Shown: positions 41,045-51,177, counted from the first letter of the stretch. The stretch: DNA of 64,000 nt from Xenorhabdus hominickii (GCF_002632725.1 NZ_NJAI01000006.1:252713-316712), one strand, 5' to 3'. The notes: generated by a model from the letters alone, not told the origin. Translations and numbers: made by a program.

Positions 41045-42001
41045 ATGTTACACAAACCTCAGAAATACGCGCATAAATTTTTTTGTAAAGTCGCGTTAGT
41101 TGCTGCCATGCTGGCAGGAGTGAATGGATTTGCTCAAGCAGATGTCGTTACATCCATTCGTCCATTGGGTTTTATTGCTGCTGCCATTACTGATGGTGTA
41201 ACAAACACTCAAGTACTTTTGCCTGATGGGGCTTCTCCACATGATTATGCTTTACGTCCATTAGATGTTAGGAAAATCAATCAGGCTGACTTGGTTGTCT
41301 GGATTGGGCCAGATATGGAAACTTTTTTAGCTAAACCAATAGCTAGAATTGAACAAAATAAACAACTGGCACTGGGTGGATTGCTTAGCATTAAGCCATT
41401 GTTATTGAAAAACAGCAAAGATGATAATGAACCAGTTGAATCGAGTCAGCAAAAACATGAAACTGATCACGAACATCACCATCATGGTGAATATAATATG
41501 CATATTTGGCTCTCTCCTGAAATTGCAGAAAAAGCCGCTCAGGCAATATATGAACGACTTGTTGAGCAGTATCCTCAACAAAAACACCAATTAGAAGTAA
41601 ACCTACGTAAATTCAATGGACAGCTTGCACAAACTGATAAGAATATTGCTAGTATTTTAAAGCCTGTGCGAGAACAAGGTTATTTCGTTTTTCATGATGC
41701 ATACGGTTATTTTGAAAAACATTATCAATTGGCTCCATTGGGGTTTTTCACGGTCAACCCTGAAATACAACCCGGCGCGCAGAGATTACATTACATACGA
41801 ACACAACTGGTTGAGCAAAAATCCAAATGTATTTTTGCTGAACCTCAATTCAGGCCAGCCGTTATTCATGCCGTGGCAAAAGGCACAGGTGTACGTACTG
41901 GGACACTTGACCCTTTGGGGAGTGGCATCATATTGAATAGAGACAGCTATACGAAATTTATAACTCAGTTGTCAGAACAATATGCGAGCTGCCTGAATTA
42001 G
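41045..42001 (+). CDS. znuA: zinc ABC transporter substrate-binding protein ZnuA
   Basis: A 318-residue periplasmic protein. The signal peptide ends at GFAQA, about residue 32. The metal-site His is in DGASPHDYALRP, and the acidic/His-rich loop (HETDHEHHHHGEYNMH) lies near 138-153. It delivers zinc to ZnuBC. The Zur box lies just upstream. Confidence 0.95.
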   Translation: MLHKPQKYAHKFFCKVALVAAMLAGVNGFAQADVVTSIRPLGFIAAAITDGVTNTQVLLPDGASPHDYALRPLDVRKINQADLVVWIGPDMETFLAKPIARIEQNKQLALGGLLSIKPLLLKNSKDDNEPVESSQQKHETDHEHHHHGEYNMHIWLSPEIAEKAAQAIYERLVEQYPQQKHQLEVNLRKFNGQLAQTDKNIASILKPVREQGYFVFHDAYGYFEKHYQLAPLGFFTVNPEIQPGAQRLHYIRTQLVEQKSKCIFAEPQFRPAVIHAVAKGTGVRTGTLDPLGSGIILNRDSYTKFITQLSEQYASCLN

Positions 42002-42021
42002 TAAAATAAGGAATTTTATTA

Positions 42022-43347
42022 GTGCAGCAGATAGCTAAAACTATCTTTTTGGTATACAACAACCTGCCGAAACCACACAAAATTATGCTGGGGTCTTTGA
42101 CGTTAGTAACTTTGGCTATCGCGGTATGGCGGCCGGTTGTTTATCATGAGATAGAAGAACGTACTGGCAATATTATTCTCAGCACACCCAATAATATCTC
42201 TGGTGTGGTTGATGAGTCAGTAACCGATAGTGATACTGATGAAGTGTTCCCCGATGCTGGGATTAGGGATGAAGATAGCGGCAGTTCCGATACAATAGAA
42301 GAAAATATTCCCCATCAATATGTTGTTTCCAGTGGTGATAGCTTAAGTTCCATTTTAACTCAGTTTGGAATTGATTCCTCCGATGTCGCGTTGTTGGCAA
42401 ACCAATATAGAGGATTGCGTAATTTAAGCATAGGTCAGTCCCTATCATGGACTATTGATGAAAATGGTAAGTTAAAAACTATGACGTGGGATGTTTCACG
42501 CCGTGAAAAGCGCGTTTATACCCGTGAAGGAGATGATTTCCAAGAAGCAAAGGAACTCCAGAAAGGGGAATGGAAAAACAATGTTATCACCGGCACAGTC
42601 GATGGCAGTTTTAATGGTAGTGCTCTCAGTGCCGGGTTAACCAATAGTGAAGCCAGAGAAGTGATAAAGGCGCTGCAATGGCAGATAGATTTTCGTAAGT
42701 TGCGTAAAGGCGATCGTTTTTCTGTGCTGATGTCTCGTGAGATGCTTGAGGGAAAGAGTGAGCAAAGCCAATTATTGGGTGTTCGCTTGCAAAATGGTGG
42801 AAATGATTATTACGCCTTCCGGGCCGATGATGGTCGTTTTTATGATAGTAACGCGTCCGGTTTGGAACGTGGCTTCCTGCGTTATCCGACAACGAAACAA
42901 TTCAGAGTATCATCTCCTTTCAATCCACATCGCTTAAATCCGGTAACAGGGCGGGTTACCGCACATAAAGGGATTGATTTTGCCATGCCTGTGGGAACAC
43001 CCGTTATGGCGGTAGGTGATGGGGAAGTTGTTGTCGCGAAATTTGATGGTGCGGCCGGTAACTTCATCGCTATTCGACACGGCCGTCAATATACGACTCG
43101 GTATATGCACTTGAGAAAAATACTGGTAAAACCTGGTCAGAAAGTGAGACGTGGTGAACGTATTGCGTTATCAGGTAATACAGGTCGTTCAACTGGCCCG
43201 CATTTACATTTTGAATTCTGGGATAACCAGCAGCCTGTTAATCCACTTACTGCGAAATTACCGCGTTCTGGTGGGTTAAATGGTAAAGATCGTGCTGAGT
43301 ATGTAGCAATGGTCAAGGAAATTAGGCCTCAACTCGTGCTAGATTAA
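42022..43347 (+). CDS. mepM: murein DD-endopeptidase MepM
   Basis: A 441-residue periplasmic hydrolase anchored by an N-terminal helix. An OapA/LysM-like region is in the middle (HQYVVSSGDSLSSIL). The M23 metallopeptidase domain has zinc ligands in HKGIDFAMP and HLHFEF. It cuts D-Ala-mDap crosslinks, allowing new strand insertion. GTG start, matching the MQQIA N-terminus of E. coli. Adjacent to znuA as in E. coli. Confidence 0.95.
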   Translation: MQQIAKTIFLVYNNLPKPHKIMLGSLTLVTLAIAVWRPVVYHEIEERTGNIILSTPNNISGVVDESVTDSDTDEVFPDAGIRDEDSGSSDTIEENIPHQYVVSSGDSLSSILTQFGIDSSDVALLANQYRGLRNLSIGQSLSWTIDENGKLKTMTWDVSRREKRVYTREGDDFQEAKELQKGEWKNNVITGTVDGSFNGSALSAGLTNSEAREVIKALQWQIDFRKLRKGDRFSVLMSREMLEGKSEQSQLLGVRLQNGGNDYYAFRADDGRFYDSNASGLERGFLRYPTTKQFRVSSPFNPHRLNPVTGRVTAHKGIDFAMPVGTPVMAVGDGEVVVAKFDGAAGNFIAIRHGRQYTTRYMHLRKILVKPGQKVRRGERIALSGNTGRSTGPHLHFEFWDNQQPVNPLTAKLPRSGGLNGKDRAEYVAMVKEIRPQLVLD

Positions 43348-43374
43348 ATGCACAGGCTTTCAATTATTGAAGAC

Positions 43375-43420
43375 ACAAAAGCGGATGATCGATATCATCC
43401 GCTTTTGTATTGTTTTTTGT
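43375..43420 (+). terminator. rho-independent terminator after mepM
   Basis: Strong stem CAAAAGCGGATGAT/ATCATCCGCTTTTG with a CGAT loop, then TATTGTTTTTTG. Confidence 0.92.
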
Positions 43421-43469
43421 TGGAAATTTGCGTTTAGAAAGCGAGTGCTGGGAGCATCAGAATTAGCTC

Positions 43470-44438
43470 ATGAATAAAGTAAAAGATACAGATAGTAAAT
43501 TGGGATATGTCCCTCGGTTTCATCGCTCTTATTTGCATCCCCGTTATTGGGGGCTTTGGGCTGGTGTGGGAATATTGGCGGGATTAGCTTATATCCCAGT
43601 AAAATGGCGTGATCCATTACTGGCCAAGATAGGGATTTTGGGGGGCAGAAAAGCGAAAAGTGCCCGCCGTAGGGCAAAGATCAATTTAATTTATTGTTTT
43701 CCTGAACTAACGGAACAACAGTGCGAAGATTTGATTGATAAAATGTTTGCCACCGCGCCTCAGTCATTTGTCATACTGGCAGAACTTTGTCTGAGAGGGG
43801 CTGAATCGACGCTTGAGCGTACTCGATGGCATGGTGAAGAAATTATCCAAACCTTAAAAGCACAAGGTAAGAATGTCATTTTACTGGTTCCCCATGGTTG
43901 GGCGATTGATATTCCAGCCATGCTGTTAGCCGCACGAGGCCAAAAAGTGGCTGGCATGTTTCACCATCAGAGTAATCCTGTTGCTGATTATTTATGGAAC
44001 AAAGTTCGGACTCATTTTGGTGGACGCCTGCATTCCCGTGAGGTGGGCATCAAACCATTTATTGCGTCGATCCGTCAGGGGTTTCTGGGCTATTATTTGC
44101 CCGATCAGGATCATGGCGAAGAACACAGTGAGTTCGTCGATTTTTTTGCTACTTACAAGGCGACTCTACCCGCGGTTGGGCGTTTGATGAAAGTCAGTCG
44201 GGCATCCGTTGTGCCATTATTTCCGGTTTATGATCACCAAACTCATCAGTTGGATATCTATATTCGCCCACCGATGGATGATATTGAAGGGCAGGATGAT
44301 GCTTATATTGCCCGTCGTATGAATCAGGAATTAGAAGAATTGGTTAAACCAAATCCTGAACAATATACGTGGATATTGAAATTACTTAAAACACGGAAAG
44401 AAGGAGATATTGAGCCTTATAAAAGGAAAGATCTTTAA
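43470..44438 (+). CDS. lpxM: lipid A biosynthesis myristoyltransferase LpxM (MsbB)
   Basis: A 322-residue lysophospholipid-acyltransferase-fold enzyme. The HX4D motif is in VPHGWAID. It adds the secondary acyl chain to Kdo2-lipid A at the inner membrane. Sequence (HPRYWGLWAGVG, FPELTEQQCE) and position next to mepM and pykA fit LpxM, not LpxL. Confidence 0.93.
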   Translation: MNKVKDTDSKLGYVPRFHRSYLHPRYWGLWAGVGILAGLAYIPVKWRDPLLAKIGILGGRKAKSARRRAKINLIYCFPELTEQQCEDLIDKMFATAPQSFVILAELCLRGAESTLERTRWHGEEIIQTLKAQGKNVILLVPHGWAIDIPAMLLAARGQKVAGMFHHQSNPVADYLWNKVRTHFGGRLHSREVGIKPFIASIRQGFLGYYLPDQDHGEEHSEFVDFFATYKATLPAVGRLMKVSRASVVPLFPVYDHQTHQLDIYIRPPMDDIEGQDDAYIARRMNQELEELVKPNPEQYTWILKLLKTRKEGDIEPYKRKDL

Positions 44439-44466
44439 TTCCTGATCACATTAGGTATCGGTATCA

Positions 44467-44489
44467 GAAGGGGCAGCATGCTGCCCTTT
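44467..44489. terminator. bidirectional terminator between lpxM and pykA
   Basis: Stem AAGGGGCAGCA/TGCTGCCCTTT between two convergent genes. Confidence 0.8.
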
Positions 44490-44512
44490 GTCATTTGCAT
44501 TTGTTGGGTCGA

Positions 44513-45955
44513 TTACTCGACTTCAAGTATGCGGCAAGTATTGGTACTGCCAATCGTTCTCATTTGATCACCTTGAGTTACCAACACCAAGTCCCCAGAA
44601 TCGAGATAACCTTTATCGCGCAGACGCGTTATCGCTTCGTTTGCCGCTGAAATCCCATCAGTGTGTGTGCTGCAATAAACCGGAGTGACACCTCGGTAAA
44701 GAGCGGTACGGTTTAACGTCGATTCATGGCGCGACATGGAAAAGATAGGTAGGCCAGAGCTGATACGTGACATCATACGAGCCGTGCGGCCTGATTCAGT
44801 CATGGCAATAATTGCCTTGACACCTTTCAGGTGATTGGCGGCATACATAGTGGACATTGAAATGGCTTCTTCAACGCTATCGAAGGTGATATCCAAGCGA
44901 TGTTTGGAAACATTGATGCTTGGCATTTTTTCAGCCCCTAAACAGACTTGAGCCATGGCGGCGACAGTTTCTGCTGGATATTGGCCCGCCGCTGTTTCAG
45001 CCGAGAGCATAACAGCATCAGTACCATCCAGCACCGCATTGGCAACATCCATCACTTCAGCACGCGTTGGCATTGGATTGGTGATCATGGACTCCATCAT
45101 TTGAGTGGCGGTAATCACGACACGATTCAGTTGACGGGCTCGGCGGATCAGTTTTTTCTGTACACCAACCAGCTCAGGGTCACCAATTTCAACGCCCAGA
45201 TCGCCCCGGGCGACCATGACGACATCAGATGCCAGAATGATTTCATCAATAATTTCATCGCTGCTGACGGCTTCTGCTCGTTCAACTTTGGCGACAATTT
45301 GCGTTTCACAACCCGCATCTCGTACGAGTCGGCGAGCATAATTCAGGTCTTCACCTGAGCGAGGGAAAGAAACGGCAAGATAATCAACATTAATTTTGGC
45401 CGCAGTGATAATATCTTCTTTATCTTTTGCAGTTAGTGCTTCAGCTGATAATCCGCCACCCAGTTTATTGATGCCTTTATTATTGGACAGAGGGCCGCCG
45501 ACAGTCACTTCCGTGTAGACTTTCATGTCCTGAACATTCAAGACTTTCAGCTGAACCCGCCCATCATCCAGTAGCAGAGTATCTCCGGCTGTAACATCGG
45601 ACGGTAAACCTTTATAGTCGATACCGACTTTTTCTTTATCCCCTTCTCCTTTACCCAGCGTGGCATCCAGCAAGAATTTATCCCCAATATTCAGGAAAAT
45701 TTTCCCTTCCTTAAAGGTGGATACGCGTATTTTGGGTCCTTGCAGATCACCGAGGATGGCAACGTGACAGCCCAAACGGGCAGCAATTTCGCGCACTTTA
45801 TTTGCGCGTTGAATATGATCTTCTGCGGTACCGTGAGAGAAATTAAGGCGGACAACGTTAGCACCCGCATTGATGACTTTTTCTAGATTATTGTCACGAT
45901 CTGTAGCAGGGCCAAGTGTAGTGACGATTTTCGTTCTTCTGAGCCGTTTGGACAT
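44513..45955 (-). CDS. pykA: pyruvate kinase II
   Basis: A 480-residue pyruvate kinase. The active-site region [12 protein letters not shown] and AKVERAEAV contain the catalytic Lys and the metal-binding Glu/Asp. It converts PEP and ADP to pyruvate and ATP. Position beside lpxM and hexR is that of E. coli pykA. Confidence 0.95.
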   Translation of the reverse strand: MSKRLRRTKIVTTLGPATDRDNNLEKVINAGANVVRLNFSHGTAEDHIQRANKVREIAARLGCHVAILGDLQGPKIRVSTFKEGKIFLNIGDKFLLDATLGKGEGDKEKVGIDYKGLPSDVTAGDTLLLDDGRVQLKVLNVQDMKVYTEVTVGGPLSNNKGINKLGGGLSAEALTAKDKEDIITAAKINVDYLAVSFPRSGEDLNYARRLVRDAGCETQIVAKVERAEAVSSDEIIDEIILASDVVMVARGDLGVEIGDPELVGVQKKLIRRARQLNRVVITATQMMESMITNPMPTRAEVMDVANAVLDGTDAVMLSAETAAGQYPAETVAAMAQVCLGAEKMPSINVSKHRLDITFDSVEEAISMSTMYAANHLKGVKAIIAMTESGRTARMMSRISSGLPIFSMSRHESTLNRTALYRGVTPVYCSTHTDGISAANEAITRLRDKGYLDSGDLVLVTQGDQMRTIGSTNTCRILEVE

Positions 45956-46137
45956 GTATTACTCCGTTGACCTGTGAAGTATGCGTTTTTGATTACCGTA
46001 GCATAACCATTTAACTTCTTGATAATCAATCCCGTACTGCTAATGGTGCAGATGAGGGAAGTCTATTGGATATATATATGCTATCAGTCTGGAGAGCTGA
46101 TAAATAGTGAACAAAAACAAAGTTTATTTTTCTTGGG

Positions 46138-46986
46138 TTATTCATTCTTATCAAACCGAGAATTACGTAATGCTTCTTTGACCCTCTTCAAGTTATCTCT
46201 GAATTTTGAACCACGGCGTAGTGTAAACCCCGTTGCCAATACATCAATGATAGTAAGTTGAGCAATTCTGGAGACCATTGGCATATAAATATCCGTATCT
46301 TCGGGAACGTCCAGCAGAATCGAGAGAGTCGCTTCGTGTGCTAAAGGGGAACCCGTTGAGGTGATGGCGATCACTGTAGCATCATTTTCACGGGCTAGTT
46401 TGGCAATTTCCACGAGGCTTTTTGTTCGTCCGGTATGAGAAATCAGCACGACGACATCTCCTTCAGTGTTGTTAATACAGCTCATTCTCTGCATCACAAT
46501 ATCGTCAAAATAGGTGACCGGAATATTGAATCTAAAAAACTTGTTCATGGCATCATGGGCGACAGCAGCAGATGCTCCCAAACCAAAAAACGAGAGCTTT
46601 CTTGCCTGCGTTAGCAAGTCAACCGCACGGTTAATCGCCATAATATCCAGATTACTCTTGACTGTCTCCAGATTAGCCATAACAGATTCAAAAATTTTGT
46701 TGGTATAAGATATGACGCTGTCACTTTCTTCCACGTTGCGATTTACATACGGCGTGCCATTGGCAAGACTCTGTGCCAAATGCAATTTAAAATCGGGGAA
46801 TCCTTTGGTGCCCAAGCGGCGACAAAAACGATTAACCGTAGGTTCACTGACATCGGCCACTTTAGCCAGAGTGGCAATACTTGAATGAATGGAAGTTTGT
46901 GGTGAAGCGAGGATGACCTGCGCAACCTTTTTCTCTGACTTACTCAAAACATCAAGACTATTTTGGAGCCGTTCCAGTATGTTCAT
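46138..46986 (-). CDS. hexR: RpiR-type transcriptional regulator HexR
   Basis: A 282-residue regulator: N-terminal RpiR-type helix-turn-helix (SEPTVNRFCRRLG) and C-terminal SIS sugar-phosphate-binding domain (FFGLGASAAVAHDAM). It represses zwf and Entner-Doudoroff genes and is released by KDPG. Divergent from zwf, whose upstream region carries a perfect HexR palindrome. The 182 bp between it and pykA hold nothing I can name. Confidence 0.94.
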   Translation of the reverse strand: MNILERLQNSLDVLSKSEKKVAQVILASPQTSIHSSIATLAKVADVSEPTVNRFCRRLGTKGFPDFKLHLAQSLANGTPYVNRNVEESDSVISYTNKIFESVMANLETVKSNLDIMAINRAVDLLTQARKLSFFGLGASAAVAHDAMNKFFRFNIPVTYFDDIVMQRMSCINNTEGDVVVLISHTGRTKSLVEIAKLARENDATVIAITSTGSPLAHEATLSILLDVPEDTDIYMPMVSRIAQLTIIDVLATGFTLRRGSKFRDNLKRVKEALRNSRFDKNE

Positions 46987-47258
46987 AAAACGCAGTTCAA
47001 CCTCGGTTTTAACGATTTCATTAACAGAAGAAACCTATGTCATTTTTATGAAAATATACTACTTGTTATTGAAAGCTGGCAGTGACAAGTACCCGATGTT
47101 CTGAGGTTTTTCATGAAAATATGACAAGTGTCTAACTTTCAACTTGGTAATATTACTTCTTAAACGTTGTAAAATTTCAATTGTCGCTATAAAAGTAAAA
47201 CTCACATGAATATAAAAATGGAGTACAAAAAGCATTAGTGAGGTTTATGTAGGCAATA

Positions 47259-47315
47259 AATACCCAATAGATCCGATATCGTAGCCAACAAAATGGCAAC
47301 ATGAAGAAGAGAGTA
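47259..47315. repeat. small repeat with TATACCC-type ends
   Basis: In the 428-bp hexR-zwf gap, AATACCCAATAGAT at the left and GCAACATGAAGAAGAGAGTAT at the right resemble the two ends of the element at 57149-57210 (TACCCAATAGAT ... GCAACTTGAAAG ... GTATA). It probably belongs to the same family as the repeat at 33045. No gene is seen in the remainder of this gap. Confidence 0.45.
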
Positions 47316-47373
47316 TCGATGAATAATCGGTGTTTACTGCTTATAACCAAAAGAGTACATTACTCGATGGTTC

Positions 47374-47388
47374 TGTAAAAAAATTACA
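47374..47388. promoter_or_regulatory. HexR operator upstream of zwf
   Basis: TGTAAAAAAATTACA keeps both arms of the HexR consensus TGTAATTAAATTACA and lies 26 bp upstream of the zwf ATG. This predicts repression of zwf by HexR with relief by KDPG. Confidence 0.82.
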
Positions 47389-47414
47389 ATATCCCGTAAT
47401 TGAGGAGATGCAAC

Positions 47415-48890
47415 ATGGCGGTGACGTCTACAGCTCAGGCTTGTGATTTGGTGATTTTTGGGGCGAAAGGAGACTTAGCACGCCGGAAATTAATGCCTTC
47501 CCTTTACCAGTTAGAAAAAACGGGTTATATCCACCCAGATACCCGAATTATTGGTGTCGGTCGCGCTGATTGGGATAAAAAAGCGTATATCAAAGTTGTT
47601 GAAGAAGCGTTGACCACATTTTTGCCCGAGAAATTGGAGCCTGAACTGTGGAAAAAACTCAGTTCACGTCTGGAATTCTGTAATTTGGATGTTAATAAAA
47701 CGGATCATTTCACCAAATTGGCAGAGGTACTCAATACAAGCAACTTGCCAGCGATTCATTATTTTGCCATGCCGCCAAGTACATTCGGAGCAGTATGTCA
47801 TGGTTTGGGCGCAGCGGGGCTGAATAAGGGACCTAATCGCGTCGTGATGGAAAAGCCTCTGGGAACAGATCTTGCTTCTTCCAGAGCCATTAACGATGAA
47901 GTAGCAAAATATTTCAATGAAAAGCAAATTTACCGTATTGACCATTATTTGGGCAAAGATACAGTACTGAACCTACTGGCGTTGCGTTTTGCCAATTCAC
48001 TGTTTGTTAATAATTGGGATCATCGCACGATTGATCATGTGCAAATTACCGTAGCTGAAGAAGTTGGTATCGAAGGGCGTTGGGGGTATTTTGATCAGGC
48101 TGGGCAGATGCGTGATATGATCCAGAACCATCTTCTGCAAATCCTGACTATGATTGCTATGTCACCACCTGCTGACCTGACAGCCGATCGTATTCGTGAT
48201 GAGAAAGTGAAAGTATTGCGTTCATTGCGTCGAATTGATAACACCAATGTGCGGGAAAAAACCGTTCGCGGGCAATATACCGCAGGTTTTGTGCATGGTA
48301 AGAAAGTTCCTGGTTATCTGGAAGAAGAGGGTGCGAATAAAGTCAGCAAAACTGAAACTTTTGTTTCGATTCGTGTTGATATTGATGATTGGCGCTGGTC
48401 TGGTGTTCCTTTCTACCTGAGAACAGGGAAACGTTTACCGGCCAAGTGTTCTGAAGTTGTTGTCTATTTTAAAGAACCACCCCTGAATTTGTTTGCTGAA
48501 TCCTACCAGCAATTACCACAGAATAAATTGACGATCCGCTTGCAGCCAGATGAAGGTATTGATATTGAAGTACTAAACAAGGCTCCGGGATTGGAACATA
48601 AACACCGCTTGCAAACGACCAAACTGGATTTGAGTTTCTCCGAAACCTTTAATCAAACGCATCTTGCGGATGCTTACGAAAGATTGCTGTTGGAAGCTAT
48701 GCGCGGTATTCAGGCGCTGTTTGTCCGTCGCGATGAAGTGGAAGAAGCATGGAAGTGGGTGGATTCCATAATAGAAGCATGGGCAGCGGATAATGAACCA
48801 CCAAAACCTTATCAATCAGGTACTTGGGGGCCGGTGGCGTCCATTGCTATGATTACCAGAGATGGGCGTTCGTGGAACGAATTTGAATAA
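47415..48890 (+). CDS. zwf: glucose-6-phosphate 1-dehydrogenase
   Basis: A 491-residue enzyme. The nucleotide-binding motif GAKGDLARRK is near the N-terminus, and the substrate-binding RIDHYLGK is near residue 174. It makes 6-phosphogluconolactone and NADPH. The start ATGGCGGTG is preceded by GAGGAG at good spacing; a TTG five codons upstream is rejected. Regulated by the HexR box just upstream. Confidence 0.96.
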   Translation: MAVTSTAQACDLVIFGAKGDLARRKLMPSLYQLEKTGYIHPDTRIIGVGRADWDKKAYIKVVEEALTTFLPEKLEPELWKKLSSRLEFCNLDVNKTDHFTKLAEVLNTSNLPAIHYFAMPPSTFGAVCHGLGAAGLNKGPNRVVMEKPLGTDLASSRAINDEVAKYFNEKQIYRIDHYLGKDTVLNLLALRFANSLFVNNWDHRTIDHVQITVAEEVGIEGRWGYFDQAGQMRDMIQNHLLQILTMIAMSPPADLTADRIRDEKVKVLRSLRRIDNTNVREKTVRGQYTAGFVHGKKVPGYLEEEGANKVSKTETFVSIRVDIDDWRWSGVPFYLRTGKRLPAKCSEVVVYFKEPPLNLFAESYQQLPQNKLTIRLQPDEGIDIEVLNKAPGLEHKHRLQTTKLDLSFSETFNQTHLADAYERLLLEAMRGIQALFVRRDEVEEAWKWVDSIIEAWAADNEPPKPYQSGTWGPVASIAMITRDGRSWNEFE

Positions 48891-48911
48891 CGAACTCTAT
48901 TTTCTACTATT

Positions 48912-48937
48912 ATCTGGCCGTGTCATGCGGTCAGATC
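48912..48937 (+). terminator. hairpin after zwf
   Basis: Stem ATCTGGCCG/CGGTCAGAT with one G-T pair, 21 bp after zwf; a T-rich stretch comes about 18 bases later, so termination is only probable. Confidence 0.5.
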
Positions 48938-49058
48938 CCATTCAAACCTACTCTTTTTAAATTTTTTGAAACACATCACGTTAAAAAAAGTTCCCATAGG
49001 TTACTAATTGGTTGATTTCAGTTCAAGCGATAATGAGTGAAAAGAAAGGGAATATAGT

Positions 49059-49856
49059 ATGCGTGATGATGACACAAAAACTTGGCATGACCAATGGGCG
49101 CTAAAGCGTGAGCAGATAAATCGGGTGAAAGGTAGGGGAGAAGAGGATGTCAGAGATCAGTGGATTTCTGAACGGATAAAGAGTTATGACAAAGATGTAC
49201 CAAAAAACGCGTTAACAAAGTTAAGTGCAATTTATAAAAATAGAGCCACAATAATTAACCATAACTGTTTGGATGAATTTGATACTATCCACAAACCGAG
49301 ACCCGGAAGACATAAACCTCCTTTCCAACAACCACACGAAAGTTTAGATAATATATATATGCTTGAACGGTCTTGGCCTGAATCAGATAGACATAAACAA
49401 CGTCAGCCTAGATTGAATGTGTTTAAACAGTGTTGTTGGCCTAGAGCAAGATATGATGATGACTGCTATTATTATGTGATGAAAAGAATAGATTCAATGG
49501 AGATATGCGTTCCAGATGGGCATTACATATACGTTATATATTCTGATATGCCTCAGATCGTTGTATGTAGTATTTGTGATTTCTCCAAGCCTCTAGTTAC
49601 AGGCCATACTTCGCTGATCAAAGGCAGGCTTTTATGGTATCGCCATGATGCCAGTCAACCTCTCCCAAATGATGATGATATCGATCATACAAAATACCCT
49701 GTATTGTTAGCTGGTGAGCTTTTTTTCACCCATGGTATATTAACTCAGTGGAATAATCGGAGCGGCCACTATCGCCCCAGAAGTTCTCCTGTGTTAGAAT
49801 TTGGCGCGACAGATCATATATTGCCTCGCAAGCTATTTAAAGACGTATTCCAATAG
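49059..49856 (+). CDS. unrecognised 265-residue protein with effector-like C-terminus
   Basis: I do not recognise a named family. The N-terminal half (1-130) is highly charged, Lys/Arg/Asp-rich and Pro-rich around 85-100, with no signal peptide. The C-terminal half has predicted beta strands (GHYIYVIYSDMPQIVVC) and a compact motif LLAGELFFTHG-LTQWNNRSGHYRP near 215-245. AGEL/AGEI followed by a W-N-x-SGHY-P tail is, from memory, a recurring terminal module in effector- or toxin-like proteins of Gram-negative bacteria; this is not searched. AAGGGA precedes the ATG. It stands alone between core genes zwf and mdtJ, as an acquired gene would. Confidence 0.7.
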   Translation: MRDDDTKTWHDQWALKREQINRVKGRGEEDVRDQWISERIKSYDKDVPKNALTKLSAIYKNRATIINHNCLDEFDTIHKPRPGRHKPPFQQPHESLDNIYMLERSWPESDRHKQRQPRLNVFKQCCWPRARYDDDCYYYVMKRIDSMEICVPDGHYIYVIYSDMPQIVVCSICDFSKPLVTGHTSLIKGRLLWYRHDASQPLPNDDDIDHTKYPVLLAGELFFTHGILTQWNNRSGHYRPRSSPVLEFGATDHILPRKLFKDVFQ

Positions 49857-50354
49857 GCGATTTTATTTGTCATAATATACGCCTATCGGGATAGCGGCTG
49901 TGTTTAAAGTCAAATAGTTTGTAAAGTTAACTGTGTAACTTAAAAATGTGTCTGTCAGTTGTGTTTATTGTTTGGACATGCTAAAAATAGAGGCAATTAG
50001 TTACATCACTAACATGAGGGTTCGTAGTATATCACGCAGTGATCATCGTGTGATGAAAGAATAAAATATCATGAATAGCGCCAAAAGCGTCAACATTCAA
50101 CATAGTAATAAAATTCAACGTTGTACCCACGTTTTCTTTCTCTCTGCTATCTTATCCAGTGAACACTACTGGTGCGGTGCCCTTTAGCGTCTTCTCCTGT
50201 TAACCGGTTTTTCGCCGGTAATCCTCATTTGCCAAAATATTTCGCTAAAACGTCAGTTTGATTCTGATACCGCGTATTCGCGTGCGCGTCTGACCTTGTG
50301 GTATTTACAGCTTGATATCTTGGCATGCTTTACTAGTATGTTCAGGAGAAAAAA
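49857..50354. other. intergenic region and mdtJ leader
   Basis: An inverted pair ATAGGCG/CGCCTAT at 49853-49890 could end the preceding gene. Near mdtJ, ACCGG/CCGGT forms a small hairpin (about 50202-50219). One frame is open from 50188 to a TGA that overlaps the mdtJ ATG (ATGA at 50355-50358); its only ATG gives the six-residue MFRRKK at 50338. In E. coli a leader peptide gene (mdtU) upstream of mdtJI has been reported; a comparable leader here is inference. Confidence 0.4.
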
Positions 50355-50747
50355 ATGATTTATTGGATATTTCTTGCATTGGCAATTGTGGCAGAAGTAA
50401 TTGGTACTCTGTCGATGAAACAAGCCAGTGTTTCGGGTGATTTTACAGGCTTGATTGTGATGTACACCATGATCACCGCTTCTTATATTTTGTTGGCAAT
50501 TGCCGTGAAAAAAGTCGCATTAGGGGTGGCTTATGCCCTGTGGGAAGGTATTGGAATACTGTTTATTACCGCGTTTAGTGTACTTTGGTTCAATGAGTCG
50601 CTTTCATTGATGAAAATGGGTGGATTGGTACTGCTGATAGCTGGAATTGCCTTGATTAAAGTAGGGTCAAAAAAAGCCTCAAGTAAGACTAAGATATTAA
50701 GCAGCTCTCCAATTAACATCTCTAACAAACAAATCGAGGAGGCATAA
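50355..50747 (+). CDS. mdtJ: spermidine export SMR subunit MdtJ
   Basis: A 130-residue, four-helix small multidrug resistance protein. It contains the membrane Glu of [10 protein letters not shown] and [12 protein letters not shown]. It pairs with MdtI to export spermidine. About nine residues longer than E. coli MdtJ at the polar C-terminus. CAGGAG precedes the ATG. MdtI starts 1 bp after the stop. Confidence 0.95.
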   Translation: MIYWIFLALAIVAEVIGTLSMKQASVSGDFTGLIVMYTMITASYILLAIAVKKVALGVAYALWEGIGILFITAFSVLWFNESLSLMKMGGLVLLIAGIALIKVGSKKASSKTKILSSSPINISNKQIEEA

Positions 50748-50748
50748 T

Positions 50749-51081
50749 ATGTTAACTCAATTTGAATGGTGGCATGCTGCGTTCTTGGTTCTGGCTGTTG
50801 TTCTGGAAATTTTTGCAAATATTTTACTGAAACTATCCAATGGTTTTCAGCGTCTTTGGATCGGTATCTTATCTCTGGTTGCTGTTTTGGGCGCATTCAG
50901 TGCGTTGGCTCAAGCTGTTAAAGGTATTGAACTTTCCATTGCTTATGCTTTATGGGGAGCATTCGGCATTATCGCTACGGTAGCTGCGGGCTGGATTATG
51001 TTTAATCAAAGACTGAACTTTAAGGGATGGGGTGGTATTGTGCTGCTATTGGCTGGCATGATAATGATTAAAATGGCTTAG
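50749..51081 (+). CDS. mdtI: spermidine export SMR subunit MdtI
   Basis: A 110-residue partner of MdtJ with four helices. Motifs [16 protein letters not shown] and [10 protein letters not shown] match E. coli MdtI. The heterodimer acts in the inner membrane. Followed by a strong terminator. Confidence 0.95.
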   Translation: MLTQFEWWHAAFLVLAVVLEIFANILLKLSNGFQRLWIGILSLVAVLGAFSALAQAVKGIELSIAYALWGAFGIIATVAAGWIMFNQRLNFKGWGGIVLLLAGMIMIKMA

Positions 51082-51114
51082 AGCTTATTCATTAGGTTAT
51101 TTTATTTACACAAA

Positions 51115-51150
51115 ATGGCATTGAAGGCGCTATAGCGCTTTCAATGCCAT
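51115..51150. terminator. hairpin terminator between mdtI and yoaB
   Basis: Extended palindrome ATGGCATTGAA-GGCGC-TATA-GCGCT-TTCAATGCCAT between convergent genes. Confidence 0.75.
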
Positions 51151-51177
51151 GTGCATTTTGGTGAATGCAGATTATGC

